A DNA stretch of 64,000 bases, taken from the NCBI GenBank assembly GCA_025141835.1, contig CP081102.1, forward strand, positions 3,348,001 through 3,412,000, read 5' to 3'. Shown here in pieces: positions 58,096 through 64,000 of the stretch. Position 1 is the stretch's first letter. Every line of letters begins with the position of its first letter. The DNA comes from Rhodobacteraceae bacterium M385. Lineage in GTDB: Bacteria > Pseudomonadota > Alphaproteobacteria > Rhodobacterales > Rhodobacteraceae. The notes beneath the pieces are model-generated. The model was given only the letters and a program-made list of their open reading frames with translations. It ran no database searches and was not told the DNA's origin. The position numbers and the translations under genes are program-made.

Positions 58096-59058
58096 ATGAA
58101 ATATCTTCTCGGACGCCTCGCGGTTTTTCCGCTGGTCATGTTGGGTGTCTCCGTCTTCGTCTTTGTCGCCATCAGATTGGTGCCCGGCGATGCCATCACG
58201 GCAATGTTGGGCACCGAAGGTGGGATGCTAACCCCCGCCCAACGTGAGGCGCTTGCCGCCTACTTCGGCCTCGATCAGAACTGGGCCGTGCAATATTTCC
58301 GCTGGCTTGGCGGCTTGTTCCGGGGCGATCTTGGCATCTCGGTCACCTACGGCCAGCCGGTGCTGGATATCATCCTCGAACGCTTCCCCCTGACGCTGCA
58401 ATTGGCGCTGATGTCGATGGTTGTGGCCCTTGCCATTGGCCTACCCGCAGGCGTTTTCGCGGCGACGCGGGCCAACAAGCCGTCTGACCTGATTGTGCGC
58501 ATCTTCGCCATGATGGGGCAATCCATGCCCAATTTCGTGGTCGCGCTTCTGTCGATCTATATCCTTTCCGTGGGCTTCGGCGTTTTGCCCACGATGGGCC
58601 GCTTCGTGACTTTCTCGGAAAACCCATTGGGCAATCTGGCCCAAATGATCTTGCCCTCCATCGCCCTTGGCACCGCCTTCGCCGCCGCCGTGACCCGTAT
58701 CACGCGGGCCGCCATGATGGATATTCTGAGCGAGGATTACGTGCGCACGGCGCGGTCCCAAGGCTTCAGCCAAGGCTATGTGATCTGGCGCCACGCCCTG
58801 CCGAATGCGCTGATCCCCGTGCTGACACTCAGCGGGGTGGAATTCGGCTACCTTCTGGGCGGCGCGGTGATTGTGGAGCAGATCTTCGCCCTGCCCGGTT
58901 TGGGCCGTGTCGTGCTCGACGCGATATTGGAAAGGGACTACGCCCTCGTCCAAGGGGTCATCTTGTTCATCGCCTTCAACTTCATGTTGGTGAACCTTCT
59001 GGTCGATCTGGCCTACGCCGCCCTTGATCCGCGTATCCGCTATGGAGGCAAATCATGA
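58096..59058 (+). CDS. ABC permease, DppB type
   Basis: The 320-residue permease starts with LLGRLAVFPLVMLGVSVFVF and FVAIRLVPGDA, has about six spans, and carries the EAA loop AAMMDILSEDYVRTARSQGF, the motif that contacts the ATPase. It overlaps the next permease by four bases. It forms the channel with its neighbour. Confidence 0.9.
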   Translation: MKYLLGRLAVFPLVMLGVSVFVFVAIRLVPGDAITAMLGTEGGMLTPAQREALAAYFGLDQNWAVQYFRWLGGLFRGDLGISVTYGQPVLDIILERFPLTLQLALMSMVVALAIGLPAGVFAATRANKPSDLIVRIFAMMGQSMPNFVVALLSIYILSVGFGVLPTMGRFVTFSENPLGNLAQMILPSIALGTAFAAAVTRITRAAMMDILSEDYVRTARSQGFSQGYVIWRHALPNALIPVLTLSGVEFGYLLGGAVIVEQIFALPGLGRVVLDAILERDYALVQGVILFIAFNFMLVNLLVDLAYAALDPRIRYGGKS

Positions 59059-59894
59059 ACCTTCTGCGCGCCCTCGCCCGCCATCCTGCGGGCAGCATCA
59101 GCTTGATGATCATCGGCCTGCTCAGCATCGCAGCGCTTCTTGGGCTGCTGGGTTTGACGCCCCATGACCCTTTGGGCCAGGACCGCCTTGCCCGGATGCA
59201 AGCGCCGGACGGCACCTACCTTCTGGGAACCGATCTGTTTGGCCGCGACATGCTGAGCCGGTTGATGGAGGGGTTGGGCCGTTCGTTCCTTGTAGCGCTG
59301 TCCTCTGTCACCATCGCCGCGACCCTTGGCACCTTTCTGGGCCTGACCGCCGCGTGGTTCGGCGGGCTTTGGGATGGGGCCGCCATGCGCACGATGGATA
59401 TCCTGCTGGCCTTCCCCGCGATCCTGTTGGCGCTGTTGATCGTGGCGATCTTGCAGGCGAGCATGTGGACCTCGATCCTCGCGATTGCCTTGGTCTATAC
59501 GCCGATTTTCACCCGCGTCGCCCGTGGCCCGGCGCTGTCGCTGAAGACGCGCAGCTTTGTGGATGCGGCGCGGACCTTCGGCAGCTCTCGCACCTACATC
59601 CTGTCGCGACATCTGCTTGGCAACCTTGTCGCGCCTCTGACGGTGCAATTCACTTTGGCGCTGGCTTGGGCGCTTCTGACGGAGGCGGCACTTAGCTTCC
59701 TTGGCCTTGGCACGCAGCCGCCCGCGCCCTCCCTTGGGGTGATGCTCTCGGACAGCCGCAACCTGATGGAGCTGGCCCCTTGGCTGCTGATCTATCCTGC
59801 GGTGACGATCATGCTGGCGGTTCTGGGCTTTAACCTTCTGGGCGACGCCCTGCGCGATATCACTGACCCCAAATCGCAGGAGGGGCGGGCATGA
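59055..59894 (+). CDS. ABC permease, DppC type
   Basis: The 279-residue permease has the DppC-type pattern HLLGTDLFGRDMLSRL-like LLGTDLFGRDMLSRLMEGLG, and the EAA loop SLKTRSFVDAARTFGSSRTY. It has about six spans, overlaps both neighbours by four bases and is partner of the DppB-like permease. Confidence 0.9.
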   Translation: MNLLRALARHPAGSISLMIIGLLSIAALLGLLGLTPHDPLGQDRLARMQAPDGTYLLGTDLFGRDMLSRLMEGLGRSFLVALSSVTIAATLGTFLGLTAAWFGGLWDGAAMRTMDILLAFPAILLALLIVAILQASMWTSILAIALVYTPIFTRVARGPALSLKTRSFVDAARTFGSSRTYILSRHLLGNLVAPLTVQFTLALAWALLTEAALSFLGLGTQPPAPSLGVMLSDSRNLMELAPWLLIYPAVTIMLAVLGFNLLGDALRDITDPKSQEGRA

Positions 59895-61594
59895 CGCTTC
59901 TATCCGTCCAAGACTTACGCGTTGGCTTCGGCGTTGAGGGCCAAGAGAAAGAGGTCGTCCACGGCGTCAGCTTTGTCGTGGCGGCGGGTGAAACGCTGGC
60001 CATTGTGGGCGAAAGCGGGTCCGGCAAATCCGTGACCGCGATGTCGATCAACCGGCTGGTGGATTTCAGCGGGGGCCGCGTGTTGGGGGGTAACATCACC
60101 TTGGACGGCACCACCGATATCGTAAACGCGTCTGAGGCCGAGATGCAGCGCCTGCGCGGGCGCGAGATTGGGATGATCTTTCAAGAACCCATGACGTCCC
60201 TCAATCCTGTTCTGAAGGTCGGCACCCAGATCGGAGAGATCTTCGCAAAGCGCCACGGCCTAAGCGGCAGCGCTGTGCGCAAGGCCGCTATCCGAGCGCT
60301 GGACCGCGTGCGCATCCCCGATGCCGCGCGGCGGCTTGATCAATCGCCTCATCAAATGTCGGGCGGCATGTTGCAACGGATCATGATCGCGATGGCCTTG
60401 GCCGGAGAGCCGCGCCTTCTGATCGCCGATGAGCCGACAACAGCCTTGGACGTGACCATTCAAGCGCAGATTCTGGCGCTTCTGGCAGAGTTGCAGCGCG
60501 ATACTGGCACCGGGTTGATCTTCATCACTCACGACATCGGCGTTGTGGCGGGGATCGCAGATAAAACCGTGGTCATGCAGCATGGCGAGGTCGTGGAAAG
60601 CGGCACGACCGATGATATTATTGACCGGGCAACCCACCCCTACACCCGCCATCTGCTGAGTGCGGTGCCTCATTTCCGCAACGGCGACGCCGCCCGTGCA
60701 CTCTCTGAAACGCGCCCCAAACCCGCCCTGAGCGTGCGTGACCTTGCCGTGCGTTTCCCCGTGCGCGGCGGCTTTCTGCGCAAATCCAAGGGCGTTGTTC
60801 ATGCGGTTTCCGACGTGTCGTTTGATCTGCAACCGGGGGAGACTTTGGGGATCGTGGGCGAAAGCGGATCGGGTAAATCCACCATGGCCCGCGCGATCCT
60901 TGGCCTGAATGAGCCGACCAAGGGGCGTATTGAGGCCGATGGGAACCGCGCTGTGCAGATGGTATTCCAGAACCCCAACGCCTCGCTCAACGGACGCATG
61001 AAGGTGCGCCAACTACTGGCGGAACCGGTGATCGCGGCGGGCCAGCGCGTGGATGATAAGGCGCTGACGCGAATGCAGATGCTGCTTGGGAAGGTGGACC
61101 TTCCGGCAGACACGCTGGACCGCTTCCCCCACGAATTTTCAGGCGGGCAAAGGCAACGTATCTGCATTGCCCGTGCCTTGATGCCAGAGCCCAAAATCCT
61201 TGTGCTGGACGAGGCTGTCTCTGCCCTCGATGTCTCTGTGCAAGCCAAGGTTCTGGACCTCTTGGTTGATCTGCAACGCGACTTCGATCTGGCCTATCTG
61301 TTCGTGTCCCATGACATGGGGGTGGTGGAACGCATCGCCCACCGCATTGCAGTGATTTATGCGGGCCAAGTGGTGGAAATCGGCCCCTCGCGCGATGTGC
61401 TGTCGTCCCCTCAGCATCCTTACACGCGCAAGCTGATCTCGGCGGTGCCGTCGCTGGAACGTCGCCATGTGGATTTCGCGTTGGAGACCGACGAGGTCCC
61501 CTCCACCCTGCGCCCCATCGGGTGGGAACCCGCCCCGGTGACGTGGCAAGAAAACGGCCCCCACCACCGCTTCGCAGTGGAGCCGTCGGCATGA
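59891..61594 (+). CDS. ABC transporter ATP-binding protein, fused DppD-DppF type
   Basis: The 567-residue protein holds two ATPase domains: the first with GESGSGKS near residue 38, MSGGMLQRIMIAMAL and LIADEPTTALDVT, the second with GESGSGKSTMARAI, FSGGQRQRICIARAL and LVLDEAVSALDVSVQ. Both have Walker A, signature and Walker B motifs, so both could hydrolyse ATP. It drives import for the peptide-type transporter in this operon. Its end overlaps the serine hydrolase start. Confidence 0.92.
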   Translation: MTLLSVQDLRVGFGVEGQEKEVVHGVSFVVAAGETLAIVGESGSGKSVTAMSINRLVDFSGGRVLGGNITLDGTTDIVNASEAEMQRLRGREIGMIFQEPMTSLNPVLKVGTQIGEIFAKRHGLSGSAVRKAAIRALDRVRIPDAARRLDQSPHQMSGGMLQRIMIAMALAGEPRLLIADEPTTALDVTIQAQILALLAELQRDTGTGLIFITHDIGVVAGIADKTVVMQHGEVVESGTTDDIIDRATHPYTRHLLSAVPHFRNGDAARALSETRPKPALSVRDLAVRFPVRGGFLRKSKGVVHAVSDVSFDLQPGETLGIVGESGSGKSTMARAILGLNEPTKGRIEADGNRAVQMVFQNPNASLNGRMKVRQLLAEPVIAAGQRVDDKALTRMQMLLGKVDLPADTLDRFPHEFSGGQRQRICIARALMPEPKILVLDEAVSALDVSVQAKVLDLLVDLQRDFDLAYLFVSHDMGVVERIAHRIAVIYAGQVVEIGPSRDVLSSPQHPYTRKLISAVPSLERRHVDFALETDEVPSTLRPIGWEPAPVTWQENGPHHRFAVEPSA

Positions 61595-62562
61595 GTTTTC
61601 AGGCCGCATGGGCAGCGACTGAAGCGGCCGTTGATGCCGGGCGCATCCCCGGCGCGGTGCTTGGCGTGGTGAACGGGCGAGGGCGGCAGGTGGCTTGGGC
61701 TGGGTCTGCGGCCTTGGTGCCCGATCCCGCGCCCATGACGCGGGACACGATCTTTGACCTCGCCTCTCTGACCAAGCCCGTGTTCACCACGGAACGCATT
61801 CTGTCCCATGTCCGCGCCGGACGTTTGGACCTTGATGCGCCGCTGACCAGCGTCATCCCCGACTTTCGCCAATACGACGCCGATTGTTGGGAGCGCGCCA
61901 CCACGTTTCGCGACTGCCTTGGCCATCGCACGCACTTTCCCGCCGTGGCGCCGATTTACACCTACGGCCATGACCCCGCGACCCTGCGCGCCTTCGTGCT
62001 GCAACGGGAATGGCCCCGGGTTGAAAACCCAGTCTACTCGGACATCAACTTCATCCTCCTTGGCATCGCGTTGGAACGGATCGAGGGCTGCTTGATCCAC
62101 GACATGGACCCCGGCCCCGGCTTCACCTTTACCCCCCCGCCCGAGGCTTGTGCCGCGACGGAAGCCTGCACGTGGCGGGGTCGCGTGATGCACGGCGAGG
62201 TCCATGATGAAAATTGCTATGCCCTGCAAGGCACCGGCCACGCGGGGTTGTTCGGCACCGCAGACGCTCTGTTAGATTTCGGGGAAGGTCTGTTGGAACG
62301 CGGCCCCGACCTGACATGCGAAGCCCTTTCCGAACAGCGCACCCACGGGTGGGAAATCCGCTATCCCAATTGGTCGGGCGGACAGAAATGCGGGCCGAAA
62401 ACGATCGGACACACCGGGTTTACCGGCACGGGCCTTTGGGTGGATCACTCCGCGGGCCAAGTCTGGACCCTGCTGACCAATCGCGTTCACCCCACTCGTC
62501 ACGCCGAGACTGGGATCGCGACGCTACGACAAGAAGTGGGAGAGGCGCTCTATGGCTCATGA
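61591..62562 (+). CDS. Serine hydrolase (beta-lactamase/PBP family)
   Basis: The 323-residue protein has the SxxK nucleophile site Ser59-Leu-Thr-Lys62 (LASLTKPVF), the second-motif YSDIN, and KTIGHTGFTGTG in the third-motif position, as in AmpC-like and EstB-type serine hydrolases. No signal peptide is evident, so it is probably cytoplasmic. The position suggests trimming or hydrolysis of imported muropeptides. The ATG overlaps the ATPase stop (ATGA) and its end overlaps anmK. Confidence 0.8.
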   Translation: MSFQAAWAATEAAVDAGRIPGAVLGVVNGRGRQVAWAGSAALVPDPAPMTRDTIFDLASLTKPVFTTERILSHVRAGRLDLDAPLTSVIPDFRQYDADCWERATTFRDCLGHRTHFPAVAPIYTYGHDPATLRAFVLQREWPRVENPVYSDINFILLGIALERIEGCLIHDMDPGPGFTFTPPPEACAATEACTWRGRVMHGEVHDENCYALQGTGHAGLFGTADALLDFGEGLLERGPDLTCEALSEQRTHGWEIRYPNWSGGQKCGPKTIGHTGFTGTGLWVDHSAGQVWTLLTNRVHPTRHAETGIATLRQEVGEALYGS

Positions 62563-63700
62563 CAGGAAAATGCGCTGGTGCGTCGGCTTGATGACCGGCA
62601 CCGTTTTGGACGGCAATATCGACGTCGCCCTCCTGCAAACCGATGGAGAGACCATTGGCGCGTTCGGACCCTACGCGCTCTATCCCTATGACACGGAAAC
62701 CAACGAAATCCTTGCGAAATGCCTGAGCGACGCGAAGCCTTGGGCCTTCGACGGCCCCGAGCCTGCGATTTTCGCGCAGGCCGAGGCGCGGATCACCCGG
62801 GCGCAATCGGACGCGGTGGCAAGGCTGGTCAAGGACGCGGGCCTGACCATGGACGATATCGCGGCTGTGGGCTTTCACGGGCAAACTGTCCTGCACCGCG
62901 CGCCGTCCGCTGGACAACTTGGGCAGACCCGGCAGTTAGGCGATGGCCCGGCCATGGCGCGTCGTTTGGGCACGGAAGTTGTCTATGATTTCCGCAGTGC
63001 TGACATGGCTGCCGGCGGGCAAGGTGCGCCATTGTCGGCGATCTACCACGATGCGCTGCTTTCGACTCTCGATGATGCCGAAGGAACGGCGATCCTAAAC
63101 CTTGGCGGCGTAGCGAATGTCACAGGACGCGATGCAGACGGCGCCCTTGCCGCCTTTGACACCGGCCCCGCCAACGCGCCGATAAACGACTTCATGGGCC
63201 TGCGGGGACTGGGCGAGATGGACCGCGACGGAAGGCTCGCGGCCACGGGCACCGTTGACACCACTCTACTTGGTCGCGCGTTAGAGCACCCGTACCTATC
63301 CAAACCTTACCCCAAATCCTTGGACCGCTTTGATTTCGGCCACGATTGGGTGGCGCAGCTTTCCGACGCCGATGGTGCCGCGACGCTTACCGCCTTTACC
63401 GCCGCTGCGATTGGGCGCGGCTTGGACCGCCTGCCCGTGCGTCCCACCCGCTTGATCGTGTGTGGGGGCGGGCGGCACAATCCGACGCTCCTGAAAATGA
63501 TCGGCATCTACGCCGCTGTAGCGGTGGAAAAGGCCGAAGATCATGGCTGGGAAGGTGACGCCACAGAAGCACAGTGCTTTGCGTTTCTGGCGATGCGCCG
63601 CCTGCGGGAGCTTCCGGTGACGTTCTGGGGCACGACTGGCGTGGTAGAGCCGATGACGGCGGGGCGCATCGCCTCGGCCGCGTTGACTGACGATACGTAA
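62552..63700 (+). CDS. anmK: Anhydro-N-acetylmuramic acid kinase
   Basis: The 382-residue kinase converts anhydroMurNAc to MurNAc-6-phosphate with ATP and water. It has the glycine loop VGLMTGTVLDGNIDVALL near the N-terminus, VGFHGQTVLHRAPSAGQ, NLGGVANVT, and DTGPANAPIND. The product feeds MurQ, completing a two-step route to GlcNAc-6-phosphate. It overlaps the serine hydrolase gene by 11 bases. Confidence 0.92.
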   Translation: MAHDRKMRWCVGLMTGTVLDGNIDVALLQTDGETIGAFGPYALYPYDTETNEILAKCLSDAKPWAFDGPEPAIFAQAEARITRAQSDAVARLVKDAGLTMDDIAAVGFHGQTVLHRAPSAGQLGQTRQLGDGPAMARRLGTEVVYDFRSADMAAGGQGAPLSAIYHDALLSTLDDAEGTAILNLGGVANVTGRDADGALAAFDTGPANAPINDFMGLRGLGEMDRDGRLAATGTVDTTLLGRALEHPYLSKPYPKSLDRFDFGHDWVAQLSDADGAATLTAFTAAAIGRGLDRLPVRPTRLIVCGGGRHNPTLLKMIGIYAAVAVEKAEDHGWEGDATEAQCFAFLAMRRLRELPVTFWGTTGVVEPMTAGRIASAALTDDT

Positions 63701-63769
63701 ACTACTTGATCGTCAACCATTTTATCGCGCTAATGGCCAAGGGAGAATTTCGACCTTTGGGAGGATAGA

Positions 63770-64000
63770 ATGAAAAATCGTTATACAACTGCCGCGTTGA
63801 TGGCCGCGACAGGCTTTTACATGGCCGCGCCCACAATGGCGCAAGCTGATGAATTGGTGCTCTACTGTTCTGTTCAAGAAGAATGGTGCCGTGGCATGTC
63901 TGAAGCCTTTGAGCGCGAGACCGGCATCGAGGTGCTGATGACGCGCCGCTCATCAGGTGAAACCTTCGCACAGCTCGCCGCTGAAGCTGAACAACCCCGT
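63770..64000 (+). CDS. Iron-type ABC transporter substrate-binding protein (N-terminal part)
   Basis: The gene runs off the window edge; the first 77 codons are seen. The product starts MKNRYTTAALMAATGFYMAA with a signal peptide ending near TMAQA, then ELVLYCSVQEEWCRGMSEAF and TGIEVLMTRRSSGETFAQ. This resembles the family 1 periplasmic binding proteins of Fe(III) transporters (AfuA/FutA group). GGGAGG lies 5 bases before the ATG. It is probably separate from the recycling operon. Confidence 0.75.
   Translation, partial: MKNRYTTAALMAATGFYMAAPTMAQADELVLYCSVQEEWCRGMSEAFERETGIEVLMTRRSSGETFAQLAAEAEQPR

Noticed and set aside
1..64000. CRISPR array, insertion sequence or prophage genes
   Set aside because: I found no regularly spaced repeats, transposase or phage structural genes anywhere in the window.

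Overview
The window reads as chromosomal DNA of a high-GC marine-type alphaproteobacterium of the order Rhodobacterales (Roseobacter group). This rests on gene content and protein resemblance: an ethylmalonyl-CoA pathway (ccr, ecm, mch, mcl2), a suc/lpd and sdh layout typical of the order, the ectoine hydrolase pair doeA-doeB, and the alphaproteobacterial families TIGR02186 and TIGR02300. No species can be named from sequence alone.

Layout. 1-2486 (minus): an operon of two zinc-ribbon DUF4178 proteins, a 59-residue membrane protein, a DUF350 membrane protein and the start of a membrane-bound spermidine-synthase-like protein, followed upstream by a class III aminotransferase (2631-4001). 4210-10465: a pilin-like protein, doeA-doeB, a RecD-like helicase, an SDR and a SnoaL-like protein. 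10491-15687: a TIGR02186/TSUP exporter pair, an ECF sigma factor coupled to a membrane-anchored VWA protein, and a YdeI-like protein. 15688-18973: tRNA-Ala(GGC) with a duplicated 3' end, a TIGR02300 protein, a YgjP-like peptidase, a GntR regulator and a Hint-domain protein.

19082-34078 is the TCA region on the minus strand: mdh, sucC, sucD, sucA, sucB and lpdA, with accessory genes lodged between them (a GT25 glycosyltransferase, a secreted protein and a PH-like membrane protein between sucC and sucD; two DUF805 genes between sucD and sucA). A glycosyltransferase and a sulfotransferase lie between sucC and mdh on the other strand. 34764-42927 (plus) holds mcl2, nnrU, a DUF1737 gene, mch, a doxX-like gene and sdhCDAB, with an O-antigen-ligase-like gene wedged between sdhA and sdhB. 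Paired TGTGATCACA palindromes precede both sucC and sdhC and suggest one shared regulator.

42931-54551 has a ZIP-like transporter, a 2H phosphoesterase, a DUF1989 protein, an ornithine-decarboxylase-type enzyme with a long structured leader, an H-NS/deoD/aldo-keto-reductase set, ecm, an acyltransferase and ccr. 54632-63700 is a peptidoglycan-recycling locus: a MurR/RpiR regulator divergent from murQ, a peptide-type ABC transporter, a serine hydrolase and anmK. The window ends inside an iron-type ABC binding-protein gene.

Together the central block couples TCA cycle and ethylmalonyl-CoA carbon assimilation with envelope functions. The least explained parts are the DUF4178/DUF350/aminopropyltransferase operon, the surface-polysaccharide genes inside TCA operons, the structured ODC leader and the ABC-dependent muropeptide-recycling locus.
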